The translations under genes and the position numbers were made by a program. 64,000 nucleotides of DNA from Ignavibacterium sp. (GTDB lineage Bacteria; Bacteroidota; Ignavibacteria; Ignavibacteriales; Ignavibacteriaceae). The notes under the pieces were generated by a model. The model saw only the letters and a list, made by a program, of their open reading frames with translations. It was not told the origin of the DNA and made no database searches. Numbering within the stretch: the first letter of the stretch is position 1; every line of letters starts with the position of its first letter. This document shows, piece by piece, positions 17,175-25,620 of the stretch. The stretch lies in NCBI GenBank assembly GCA_018335755.1, contig JAGXRK010000001.1, positions 1-64,000 of the forward strand. Direction: 5' to 3'.

Positions 17175-18125
17175 ATGACACTTGTTGAAATAATTATTTA
17201 TATATCTGCAGGATTGCTGATGCTCTTTGCCGGGGCAGAAGGATTAATACGTGGAAGTTCTTCACTTGCTTTACGTGTTGGTATTACGCCTTTGGTAGTT
17301 GGATTGATAGTAGTTGCTTTTGGTACAAGCAGTCCGGAACTAGTTGTTAGTTTAAAAGCTGCAATTGAAGGAAACGGAGATATTTCCCTGGGTAATGTAA
17401 TTGGTTCCAACATCGCCAACATTGCATTAGTATTAGGTGTTGCTGCATTTATAAGACCACTTAAAGTAAATGCTGTTGTTATTCGGCGCGAAATACCTTT
17501 AATGATCTTTATAAGCCTCATTTTTGTCATATTTTTAATTAATCGTGAAATAAGCAGAATTGAGGGCATAATTTTCTTTATAGGAATAATAGTCTATTCA
17601 ATAGTAAGTGTGTTTCTTGCAAGAAAAGAAAAAAACAAAGATATCGAAGATGAGTATATCGAGGGGGTTGCAAAAAAACCGCTAAAAATATGGCAGGCAA
17701 TTCCTTTTATAATAATTGGATTAGCACTTTTAGTTTATGGAGCTAATCTTTTTCTTGAAGCCTCTGTAGAAATAGCAAAAAGAATAGGAATGAGCCAGGC
17801 CGTAATCGGGTTAACAATTGTAGCAATAGGAACAAGTCTTCCTGAATTGGTTACTTCGTCTGTTGCATCAATTAAAAAAGAAACTGATATAGCAATTGGA
17901 AATGTTGTAGGTTCTAACGTGTTCAATATTTTGTTGATACTTGGAGTGACCGCAATTATAATACCCATTAGTGCTGCAGAGATAACAATGACAGACATTA
18001 TTGTAATGATGGTCACGGCAGTTATTATTTTGCCAATGACCTGGACGAAATTTACACTGAACCGATTGGAAGGAGCCTTTCTTTTAACTGGATATATTAT
18101 TTATATATTTTATTTACTACCATGA
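17175..18125 (+). CDS. Calcium/sodium antiporter, copy 2 (tandem paralogue)
   Basis: Identical in length (316 aa) and alignable without obvious gaps to the upstream gene, with the same alpha motifs (VAFGTSSPELVVSL and VAIGTSLPELVTSS) intact. Differences concentrate in the lipid-facing helices and the cytosolic loop. Both copies therefore look functional. The gap between them is 163 bases of AT-rich sequence with a repeated upstream block, so each copy may be separately transcribed. The duplicated unit is gene plus promoter; it is old enough for wide synonymous change. Confidence 0.92.
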   Translation: MTLVEIIIYISAGLLMLFAGAEGLIRGSSSLALRVGITPLVVGLIVVAFGTSSPELVVSLKAAIEGNGDISLGNVIGSNIANIALVLGVAAFIRPLKVNAVVIRREIPLMIFISLIFVIFLINREISRIEGIIFFIGIIVYSIVSVFLARKEKNKDIEDEYIEGVAKKPLKIWQAIPFIIIGLALLVYGANLFLEASVEIAKRIGMSQAVIGLTIVAIGTSLPELVTSSVASIKKETDIAIGNVVGSNVFNILLILGVTAIIIPISAAEITMTDIIVMMVTAVIILPMTWTKFTLNRLEGAFLLTGYIIYIFYLLP

Positions 18126-18149
18126 TTAAAAAGTGCCACCCCGGCCATT

Positions 18150-18181
18150 TTTGTTAAGCACCCTCAAAATCCTTATTTTTA
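18150..18181 (+). promoter_or_regulatory. Candidate promoter of proS
   Basis: TTTG at 18150-18153, a 20-base spacer and TATTTTTA at 18174-18181 approximate the TTTG / TAnnTTTG Bacteroidota promoter, 46 bases before the ATG. Confidence 0.4.
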
Positions 18182-18227
18182 GCCTCGTTTAAGCAATTAA
18201 TATTCATTTTCAGGTCATTAAAGAATT

Positions 18228-19913
18228 ATGAGATTAAGCAAATATTTTGTTCCTACTTTAAAAGAAGTTCCTAATGATGCTGTTGTAACCAGCCATATTC
18301 TAATGTTAAGGTCAGGAATGATAAGAATGGTTGGTGCCGGGATTTATTCTTTCCTTCCCCTTGGTTACAAAGTTGTAAGAAAAGTATCAGAAATTATCCG
18401 TGAAGAAATGGATGCAATAGGTGGACAGGAATTTCACCTTCCTGCTTTAAATCCTAAAGAGATATGGGAAGAAACAAATCGTGTTGAAGCTTTTGGAGAC
18501 ACATTATTTCATATAAAAAACCGTGAGTATGTATTAGCTCCTACTCACGAAGAAATAATGACTTTCCACGCACGTAACGTTGTTAAATCTTATAAAGATA
18601 TGCCGCAGATATGGTATCAGATACAAACAAAATTCAGAAATGAACCCAGACCAAGAAGCGGAGTTATAAGAGGAAGACAATTCTTGATGAAGGATGCTTA
18701 TTCCTTTGATACAAGTTGGGAAGGACTTGATAGATCCTACGAACTTCATGACAAAGCCTACAAAAAAATTTTTGATCGCTGCGGATTAAAATATTTTGTC
18801 GTTGGTGCATCGAGTGGTGCAATGGGAGGAACAGGTTCTGAAGAATTCATGGTGAATTCTCCAGCCGGTGAAGACACTGTGGCCTATTGTGAATCCTGTG
18901 GATACGCCGCTAATGTTGAAGTGGCTACTTCGAGAGTAAGAGTAAGGGAAAGAGAAAGGGAGGAAAAGAAAGTTTATGAAATCCACACACCTAACGTTAA
19001 ATCTATTGATGAGCTATGTGAATTCTTAAAAATTGATGAGACAGTCTGTGCAAAATCCAGAGTTTATATTAATGACGACAAAGCAGTTTTAGTCCTTATG
19101 CAGGGAAATGATGAAGTTAATGAAACAAAACTGGAAAAAGTTCTGGGCGGAAATATTCGTCCAGCTCATCCTGAAGAGCTTTTAGAAATAACTGGAGCAG
19201 ATGCGGGATCAATTGGTCCGGTTGGATATAAGGGTAGAATTATAGCCGATATGAAACTTGAAGACAGAAACAATCTTTTCAGCGGAGCAAATAAAAACGA
19301 TTATCATATAGGAGGAATAGATATTAAACGTGATGTGAAGGATATTGAATATGCTGATTTGAAAATTGTTAAATCAGGTGAAGGCTGTCCCAACTGTGAT
19401 AAAAATCTTGAAGTATTCCCGGCAATAGAGTTGGGACATATATTTAAGCTTGGCACAAAGTATTCTAATTCAATGGGCGCAAAGTTTATTGATGAAAAAG
19501 GCGAAGAGCATCCGATAATTATGGGAAGTTACGGAATCGGAGTTGAGCGTGTAATAGCTTGCTTTATTGAGCAGAGTTTTGATGAAAAAGGAATTGTTTG
19601 GAGTAAAACTTTAGCTCCTTTTCACGTTCATCTTATAGGATTAAATTTGAAAAAGCAGGAAGTTGCTGATGCCTGTGAAAAAATTTATCACGGATTGAAC
19701 TCTCAGAAAACAGATGTATTATATGATGACAGAGATGCAGCTGCAGGGTTTAAGTTTAATGATGCAGATCTTCTTGGCATGCCGATACAAATTGTTGTTG
19801 GTGAAAAGAAACTTAAAGAAAGTAAGTGTGAAGTTAAGATCAGAAAAACCGGCGAGAGGTTTGATGTTGATGTGGGTGACTTGAATAACAAAATCTTTGA
19901 GTTGCTAAGTTAA
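18228..19913 (+). CDS. proS: Prolyl-tRNA synthetase, bacterial type
   Basis: The class II synthetase (561 aa) has motif 1 around GYKVVRKVSEIIREEM, motif 2 FRNEPRPRSGVIRGRQF, and motif 3 GSYGIGVERVIACF. Between motifs 2 and 3 lies the INS editing domain (about residues 225-385) typical of bacterial-type enzymes, which clears Ala-tRNA(Pro). CESCGYAANVEVA precedes it. The C-terminal anticodon-binding domain includes DDRDAAAGFKFNDADLLGMP. It charges tRNA(Pro) in the cytoplasm. The gene appears to have its own promoter and is followed 27 bases later by the kelch/winged-helix regulator. Confidence 0.96.
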   Translation: MRLSKYFVPTLKEVPNDAVVTSHILMLRSGMIRMVGAGIYSFLPLGYKVVRKVSEIIREEMDAIGGQEFHLPALNPKEIWEETNRVEAFGDTLFHIKNREYVLAPTHEEIMTFHARNVVKSYKDMPQIWYQIQTKFRNEPRPRSGVIRGRQFLMKDAYSFDTSWEGLDRSYELHDKAYKKIFDRCGLKYFVVGASSGAMGGTGSEEFMVNSPAGEDTVAYCESCGYAANVEVATSRVRVREREREEKKVYEIHTPNVKSIDELCEFLKIDETVCAKSRVYINDDKAVLVLMQGNDEVNETKLEKVLGGNIRPAHPEELLEITGADAGSIGPVGYKGRIIADMKLEDRNNLFSGANKNDYHIGGIDIKRDVKDIEYADLKIVKSGEGCPNCDKNLEVFPAIELGHIFKLGTKYSNSMGAKFIDEKGEEHPIIMGSYGIGVERVIACFIEQSFDEKGIVWSKTLAPFHVHLIGLNLKKQEVADACEKIYHGLNSQKTDVLYDDRDAAAGFKFNDADLLGMPIQIVVGEKKLKESKCEVKIRKTGERFDVDVGDLNNKIFELLS

Positions 19914-19940
19914 CTTAATTATTATTTAAAGGCAGATAAG

Positions 19941-22484
19941 TTGAGATTAACTCTAACTAACATATTCTCAATTCTTTTAATGTTAGTTTTACTGGGGGTC
20001 GTACCTTATTCGCAAACACTTGAATTATCAGGACTTAAGTTTAATTCAAAGAACGTGGAACTCTATGAAAGAACTTCTGCAGCAGTTTTTAATGACGATC
20101 CTGTAACCATAAAAAATAAAATTTCTGTCTCATTCGACATTTCTTTCTGGACATTAAAATACTTTGGAACTATATGGAGAATAGAAAATAACAAAAAAGA
20201 ATTTTCCCGCCTGATATTTAATCAATTCAAAGATCCCCAATATTATTATTTTCAATTATTCGTAGATCAGGAATCCGAACCTCTTGAAATTAATTTATCA
20301 AGAATAGAACTGAACAGAAACTCCTGGATACAAATAAATATTGAGTTTAATCTTAAAACTGACTCCACCTTTTTTTCTGTAAATAACATTTCTTCTGTTT
20401 CAAGAAAATTCAATATTCCGGATAATTTAAAGTCTACCATTTATTTCGGACTGAAAAGCTTAAATGACATAAATGATTTTGACTTACCCGGTTTTTACTT
20501 AAGAAACTTGAAAATTAGCATTGATGATGAAAAGCATTATCATTGGGAGCTTAACCCTAATGTAAATAATGGGATTTATGACAAAATCAGTAAAAGCAAA
20601 ATCAACCTATCTAACTCTTCCTGGCTAGTTAAAGATCATTACGAGTGGCGATTAATTAATTCGATAGATGGTGCCGGCTCACCATTGTTTGCGTATGATT
20701 CTATTAAGTCGAGAGTATTTATTGATCTGAAAGATAAGCTGGTGATTTATGACTTTCTAACTCAAAAGGATACTTTAATACTGTATAAAAATATGAGGCC
20801 GGGCAAATTTTCTGAACTGATTTATAATCACTTTACAGACCAGCTATATTCTACCTTTGTAGGAGGGGGACAAGTCTCAGTTTTTGATTTCAATAAATAT
20901 TACTGGACTTTAATTGATACAACAAATGAAATAAATGGCCATTATTATGGTAGTGTAAGGTTTATTAATTCATTGGATTCTTCAATATATATGTTTGGAG
21001 GTTATGGATGGCACACAGCAAAAAATGATTTTTTTAAATACGATTTCATAGATAAAAAATGGAAGGAAGTTTTAATTAAAGGCAGAATCTCTCCACGTTA
21101 TAATACTGCAATAACTCAGGGTTATACGCAAGGGGAATATTTGCTCTTTGGTGGAAATGGCAACGAAGATGGAAACCAGGAGAAGGGATTCAGATATTAT
21201 TTTGATTTATACTCACTTGATTTAAAGCATAGTACAATCAATCAATATTGGGCTGTTGATGGTGATATTCAACAACAAAAAAATATTTTTATGTATTCTC
21301 GCATTTTTTTAATTCCTGATGACAGTTCCTTTTATTACCTCAAATCACATTCGATAAATGAAAATTTATACTGGAAAATGTATCGAACACAAATAAATCA
21401 AAAAAATAAAATAAGCGTTGGAACAGACATTTTTATCCCTTTGGAAGAAAGGAATCAAAAATTCTTTTTCTGTTTTAATTCCAAAACTAATGAGTTTATC
21501 TATTTAAGATATGATGCAGGTTCGATGAAGACATATATCTATAGTTTAAAATATCCGCCTGTTGAAAGTTCAGTGTTCATTCTTAATAGTCAGCAGAAGA
21601 ACAAACTACTTTATGTTTGGATACTTTCTTCAATTCTGGGCCTTACAATTTTACTCACAACTCTCCATTTATTAAGAAAAAAGAAAAATAATGATGTAAT
21701 TACCAATGAGGATTTAAATGATGATCCAATAGCTCAGGAAAAGAAAAATTATATTCATCTGTTTGGAGAAACAAAAATATTAGATTCTTTAGGAAAAGAT
21801 ATATTCCAATCATTTTCACCTAAGCTAAAGGAAATATTTTTATTAATACTGATTCGAAGCATTAACAACCATCATAAGGGAGTAACATCTGAAGAATTAT
21901 CCGTTACAATCTGGCCGGACTCTTCGCCGGAGAGTGCTAAATCCAACAGAGGTGTTGCTATTAATAAATTAAGAAAAGCACTCTCTTCTGTTGATGGGGT
22001 AGACCTGGAATTTAAAAATAAATTGTGGGTTGTTAAGATTAAAAACAATGCAAAATGCGACTATCAGGAATATCTTAAAATCAGCAGCCATTTAAGAAAA
22101 TATGACAATGCAGATATTAAGCTTCTTGCACAAAGTCTTAACCTGTTAGAAAATGGTGAGTTTCTGGGAGGAACAAGTTACGAATGGCTGGATTCATTTA
22201 AGTTAGCGATTAACAATGAAATTATTGGGTTTTTAAAAGAATTCTTAAATGGTAAGCCCGCAAAAACACCGAATAATGTTAATATCAGATTTAAAGTTTG
22301 TGATATAATATTAAAATTTGACAGATTAGATGAGGATGCATTTAAACTCAAAATAAGGACTCATTATGAAGCAGGTAATCATCAACTTGCCAATAACACC
22401 TATAAGATTTTTATTGCCGAATACAAACATTTGTACGATGAAGAATATCCATTAACTTTCCAGGAAATTTTATTTTCCAATTAA
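19941..22484 (+). CDS. Membrane-spanning regulator: periplasmic LamG/kelch-like sensor with cytosolic winged helix
   Basis: The 847-aa protein has a signal/anchor (1-25), then a LamG-like beta-rich region (about 40-195) and a kelch-like beta-propeller (about 225-540; IYMFGGYGWHTAKNDFFKYD and LLFGGNGNED). A single membrane helix follows (about 555-577, then RKKKN), and then a cytosolic region. Residues 620-690 form an OmpR/SARP-type winged helix (SPKLKEIFLLILI...TSEELSVTIWPD...SNRGVAINKLRKAL), followed by a helical BTAD-like end. This is ToxR-like logic: outside sensing coupled directly to DNA binding with no phosphorelay. The TTG start at 19941 has AAAGG 8 bases upstream. Target genes are unknown. 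Domain calls are by eye. Confidence 0.75.
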   Translation: MRLTLTNIFSILLMLVLLGVVPYSQTLELSGLKFNSKNVELYERTSAAVFNDDPVTIKNKISVSFDISFWTLKYFGTIWRIENNKKEFSRLIFNQFKDPQYYYFQLFVDQESEPLEINLSRIELNRNSWIQINIEFNLKTDSTFFSVNNISSVSRKFNIPDNLKSTIYFGLKSLNDINDFDLPGFYLRNLKISIDDEKHYHWELNPNVNNGIYDKISKSKINLSNSSWLVKDHYEWRLINSIDGAGSPLFAYDSIKSRVFIDLKDKLVIYDFLTQKDTLILYKNMRPGKFSELIYNHFTDQLYSTFVGGGQVSVFDFNKYYWTLIDTTNEINGHYYGSVRFINSLDSSIYMFGGYGWHTAKNDFFKYDFIDKKWKEVLIKGRISPRYNTAITQGYTQGEYLLFGGNGNEDGNQEKGFRYYFDLYSLDLKHSTINQYWAVDGDIQQQKNIFMYSRIFLIPDDSSFYYLKSHSINENLYWKMYRTQINQKNKISVGTDIFIPLEERNQKFFFCFNSKTNEFIYLRYDAGSMKTYIYSLKYPPVESSVFILNSQQKNKLLYVWILSSILGLTILLTTLHLLRKKKNNDVITNEDLNDDPIAQEKKNYIHLFGETKILDSLGKDIFQSFSPKLKEIFLLILIRSINNHHKGVTSEELSVTIWPDSSPESAKSNRGVAINKLRKALSSVDGVDLEFKNKLWVVKIKNNAKCDYQEYLKISSHLRKYDNADIKLLAQSLNLLENGEFLGGTSYEWLDSFKLAINNEIIGFLKEFLNGKPAKTPNNVNIRFKVCDIILKFDRLDEDAFKLKIRTHYEAGNHQLANNTYKIFIAEYKHLYDEEYPLTFQEILFSN

Positions 22485-22582
22485 TCTTCTAAAAATTTAA
22501 AATTAACCCTTCTCTTAACCTTTTCGTTAACCTGACTTCCTTTTATTTACAGTTGAAATTTAGAAATTATAGATAATAGGCA

Positions 22583-22622
22583 GTCCCCCTATTTACTTTT
22601 CTCCGGACCTGGGGGACCGGAG
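22583..22622 (+). promoter_or_regulatory. GC-rich 5'-leader RNA structure masking a ribosome-binding site
   Basis: In a very AT-rich gap, CTCCGG (22601-22606) pairs with CCGGAG (22617-22622), with two further C-G pairs inside and a UGGG loop; the 3' arm contains the Shine-Dalgarno GGAG. Upstream, GTCCCCC (22583-22589) is an exact complement of GGGGGAC (22611-22617), which makes up the loop side and 3' arm of that hairpin. The two stems share one base and interleave, so they are either alternatives or an H-type pseudoknot. One state hides the ribosome site and the other frees it. No known riboswitch class is recognised. Confidence 0.55.
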
Positions 22623-22627
22623 TATTT

Positions 22628-22744
22628 ATGAAACTTTTAGAAATATTTAAGAAGAAGAAAACAAAACCCTGTCCACACTGTGGAAAACAAATCAGTGTAA
22701 AAGCTGTAAGGTGTAAGTGGTGTAAAAGATGGTTTAAAGAATAA
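22628..22744 (+). CDS. 38-residue zinc-ribbon protein
   Basis: This tiny gene begins with ATG 5 bases after GGAG. A basic N-terminus (MKLLEIFKKKKTK) precedes a zinc ribbon with two CxxC knuckles, CPHC and CKWC, spaced as in the common 'CPxCG...A..C..C' zinc-ribbon domains. The four cysteines should bind one Zn2+. Small zinc ribbons may bind nucleic acid or protein partners; the role is unknown. It follows the regulator gene by 143 bases and precedes the molybdenum hydroxylase genes by 137. Its leader RNA structure suggests translational control. Confidence 0.65.
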   Translation: MKLLEIFKKKKTKPCPHCGKQISVKAVRCKWCKRWFKE

Positions 22745-22881
22745 TTCTATTTAGTTCAACACCCTCAATTAAATATTCCATTAATAATTAAACAGAAACC
22801 TATATTATTCTACTACTTAAGTTTATTTACCTTCTCACTCTCTTTTTTTATATTACATTGTAAATATTCAGGAGGTAGCTC

Positions 22882-23346
22882 ATGCCCAAATATTCACTTA
22901 ATGTAAACGGAGTAAAAAGAACTGTTGATGTAGACGGCGACACACCTCTTTTATGGGTGCTCCGTGATAATTTGCAGTTAACAGGGACTAAATATTCTTG
23001 TGGTGTTGGATTATGCAGCACCTGCGTTGTGCACATAGATGGATACGCAGAAAGATCATGTTCTGTTTATGTTAAAGATGCTGCCGGCAAATCAATACTT
23101 ACGATTGAAGGATTGGCAGAGAATCCTGATCATCCAATATTCAAAGCATGGATAGACCAGGAAGTTTCCCAGTGCGGGTATTGCCAGCCGGGACAAATAA
23201 TGACCCTTGCCGCTCTGATGAACGAGAGTCCTAAGCCAACCGAACAGCAGATTGAAGATACTATGTCAGGGGTTTTATGCAGATGCGGAACATATCCCCG
23301 AATCAAAAAAGCAATTGATAAACTTCTAAGCGGGGAGGTTAAGTGA
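22882..23346 (+). CDS. (2Fe-2S) subunit of a molybdenum hydroxylase (IorA/CoxS-like)
   Basis: The small electron-transfer subunit (154 aa) has a plant-type [2Fe-2S] cluster loop, CGVGLCSTC with Cys40, Cys45, Cys48 and a fourth Cys60. A second [2Fe-2S] domain follows, with CGYCQPGQIM and the CRCGTYPRI pair. Electrons pass from the molybdenum centre of the partner protein through both clusters. AGGAGG lies before the ATG. The stop overlaps the start of the next gene (TGATG), so the two subunits are translationally coupled. The length and motifs match the small subunit of isoquinoline-1-oxidoreductase and periplasmic aldehyde oxidases. Confidence 0.93.
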   Translation: MPKYSLNVNGVKRTVDVDGDTPLLWVLRDNLQLTGTKYSCGVGLCSTCVVHIDGYAERSCSVYVKDAAGKSILTIEGLAENPDHPIFKAWIDQEVSQCGYCQPGQIMTLAALMNESPKPTEQQIEDTMSGVLCRCGTYPRIKKAIDKLLSGEVK

Positions 23347-25472
23347 TGAAAACTTTAAAGAAACAATCCCGCAGAGATTTTATAAAGGTCTGCAGTTTAA
23401 GCGCCGGCGGACTATTCCTTGCAGCGTATGTCCCCATAGGGTGTGCTGATTCAAATCAAAACGGAAACCTTGATCCAAACATATTATCTCCTAGTGCATA
23501 TTTAAAGATTGATTCCAAAGGTGTTGTAACCGTGATTGTACATCGTACTGAAATGGGTCAAGGGGTACAGACTGCATTACCTATGATTGTAGCGGAGGAA
23601 CTTCAGGTGAATTGGGAGGAGATTAGAATTGAACAGGCAGATGCAGATGAAAAATATGGAAGCCAAACAACGGGCGGAAGTTGGAGTATAAGGCTTTCAT
23701 TCGATCCTTTCAGAGTTGCCGGTGCAACTGCAAGGGAAATGATTATTACAGCAGCTGCCGCTAAATGGGGATTAAGTGTTTCTGATTGTTATGCAGAAAA
23801 CGGATTTGTTATCAGCAAAATAAATGGAAATAAATTTTCTTACGGTGAGCTTGTAACTGATGCAGCTAAACTTCCTGTCCCGCAAAATGTAAAACTTAAA
23901 GATCCTAAGGATTATAAAATTATCGGGCAGCGTGTTAAAAGATTAGATACACCTGCAAAACTTTATGGAACAGCTAAATTCGGAATTGATATTTTTGTGC
24001 CGGGAATGGTTTATGCAGCCGTAAAGCGTTCTCCGACCTTCGAGGGAAAAATAAAATCATTCGACAGATCAAAAGCTAAAACTGTAAATGGTGTTCTAGA
24101 TGTTGTGCAGATTAAAAGTGGTGTTGCTGTTGTAGCCGATTCGACATGGAATTCATTCGAAGGGAAAAATGCCGTTGATGTCCAATGGGATCTTGGTCCG
24201 CATACAAATGTGAATAATGAATCTATCAGAAATTCTTTGATGGAAAAGATTGAAACTTCAGGAACTGAAGTTGAAAAGATTGGTAATCCCGATAGTGTTA
24301 TTGAAGATACTTTAACTTCTATTGATGCAGTTTATGAAATGCCCTTCCTTGCTCACGCACCAATGGAGCCGGTCAATTGTGTTGCTGATGTGAAGCAGAA
24401 CAAAGCTGAAATATGGGCGCCGACCCAAAATCCTCAGGGTTTACAAAGAGCAATAGCAAATCTTCTCGGATTCAAAAATGAAGATGTGATAGTTCATGTT
24501 ACTTTGCTCGGCGGCGGTTTCGGTAGAAAATCACATTCAGATTTCGGACTTGAAGCTGCAGAGATTTCAAGAGCTATAGGCAAACCCGTCAAACTGTTGT
24601 GGACAAGGGAAGATGATATGAAGCATGGTCAATTCCGTCCGGCAAGTATGCATAAGTTAACCGGAGCAGTTGATAAGAATGGAAAGGCAGTTCTGTTTTC
24701 ACATCATGTTATAATGCCATCGATCAGGGCACAACTTAGTGGTAATGCACCAAAGGACCCGGGGGATTTTGATATTGTTGATGGTACAAGAAATCTGCCT
24801 TACAGTATACCTAATATTAAGATCAGCGCTACAAATGTATTCACACCTGTTCCGCTTTGGTACTGGCGTGCTGTTTACAATTCACAAAATCCGTTCGTTG
24901 TTGAAAGTTTTATTGATGAACTTGCTGCAGTTGCAAAGAAAGACCCGATAGATTTCAGATTGGAAATGATGGACCAAGAATCAAGATTAACAAATGTATT
25001 AAAACTTGTACAAGAAAAATCCGGCTGGAACAGAAAATTACCCGAAGGAAGCGGAAGAGGTGTTGCTGTTGCTGCCTGTTACGGAAGCTTCAGTGCACAG
25101 GTTGCTGAAGTGACGGTTAAGAATAACAGAATTAAATTAGATCGTTTTGTTTGTGCAATTGACTGCGGTATAGTTATCAATCCCGATACTGTAGAAGCGC
25201 AGATGGAAGGAGCGATAGTATTTGCAATAACCGCTGCATTAAAGGGAGAAATAATCATCCGCAACGGCGGAGTAGCAAGCAGCAATTACGATGATTATCC
25301 TATTATGGATTACAGTGAAATGCCAACAGTTGAAACTTATATCGTACAAAATGATTTACCTGTAGGCGGAGTTGGTGAAGTCGGAATTGCAGCTTCAACA
25401 CCTGCATTTATAAATGCAATATTCAATGCAACAGGAAAACGGATAAGAAAGCTGCCGGTCAAGTTAGTATAA
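23346..25472 (+). CDS. Molybdopterin-binding subunit, IorB-like periplasmic hydroxylase
   Basis: The 708-aa catalytic subunit has a twin-arginine-type signal (SRRDFIKVCSLSAGG, residues 8-22) followed by a lipobox-like GC. Hydroxylase motifs include EMGQGVQTALPMIVAEEL, LGGGFGRKSHSDF (pterin binding), and the C-terminal GGVGEVGIAASTPAFINA with the active-site Glu. The enzyme should hydroxylate an aldehyde or N-heterocycle with a Mo-cytosine dinucleotide cofactor and sit in the periplasm; substrate unknown. The ATG at 23346 is preferred over GTG at 23343 because GGAGG then lies 7 bases away. No cytochrome subunit or XdhC-type maturation gene is nearby. Confidence 0.92.
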   Translation: MKTLKKQSRRDFIKVCSLSAGGLFLAAYVPIGCADSNQNGNLDPNILSPSAYLKIDSKGVVTVIVHRTEMGQGVQTALPMIVAEELQVNWEEIRIEQADADEKYGSQTTGGSWSIRLSFDPFRVAGATAREMIITAAAAKWGLSVSDCYAENGFVISKINGNKFSYGELVTDAAKLPVPQNVKLKDPKDYKIIGQRVKRLDTPAKLYGTAKFGIDIFVPGMVYAAVKRSPTFEGKIKSFDRSKAKTVNGVLDVVQIKSGVAVVADSTWNSFEGKNAVDVQWDLGPHTNVNNESIRNSLMEKIETSGTEVEKIGNPDSVIEDTLTSIDAVYEMPFLAHAPMEPVNCVADVKQNKAEIWAPTQNPQGLQRAIANLLGFKNEDVIVHVTLLGGGFGRKSHSDFGLEAAEISRAIGKPVKLLWTREDDMKHGQFRPASMHKLTGAVDKNGKAVLFSHHVIMPSIRAQLSGNAPKDPGDFDIVDGTRNLPYSIPNIKISATNVFTPVPLWYWRAVYNSQNPFVVESFIDELAAVAKKDPIDFRLEMMDQESRLTNVLKLVQEKSGWNRKLPEGSGRGVAVAACYGSFSAQVAEVTVKNNRIKLDRFVCAIDCGIVINPDTVEAQMEGAIVFAITAALKGEIIIRNGGVASSNYDDYPIMDYSEMPTVETYIVQNDLPVGGVGEVGIAASTPAFINAIFNATGKRIRKLPVKLV

Positions 25473-25487
25473 TTAAGTTTTTCATAT

Positions 25488-25603
25488 AGGTTATCTCAAA
25501 AGTTTTAAACACAAGGTAACCGCAACTTTCAAGTTGTGTAATTGTTATATTTTCGCAAGCTGAAGCTTGCGGCTACCATAAAAAATGAGTTATGAGACAG
25601 CCT
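25488..25603. repeat. MITE-like element with nested inverted repeats
   Basis: The outer ends are AGGTTATCTCAAAAGTT (25488-25504) and, on the other strand, AGGCTGTCTCATAACTC (25587-25603); they align as imperfect terminal inverted repeats. Inside, GGTAACCGCAACTTTCAAG (from 25515) and its inverted partner ending CTTGCGGCTACC (25554-25577) form a second nested pair, and each arm is itself a small hairpin. The 116-bp unit has no coding capacity. It fills the gap between the convergent hydroxylase and porin genes, where it may also terminate transcription. Confidence 0.6.
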
Positions 25604-25620
25604 CTAATTATCTACCTTAT

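Noticed and set aside
16057..18016. Long minus-strand open frames opposite the antiporters
   Set aside because: They mirror the hydrophobic coding pattern of both antiporter genes and lack start signals and family features.
22601..22622. Simple terminator of the kelch regulator gene
   Set aside because: No T-run follows, and the 3' arm contains the ribosome site of the next gene 5 bases before its ATG; a terminator role cannot be fully excluded.
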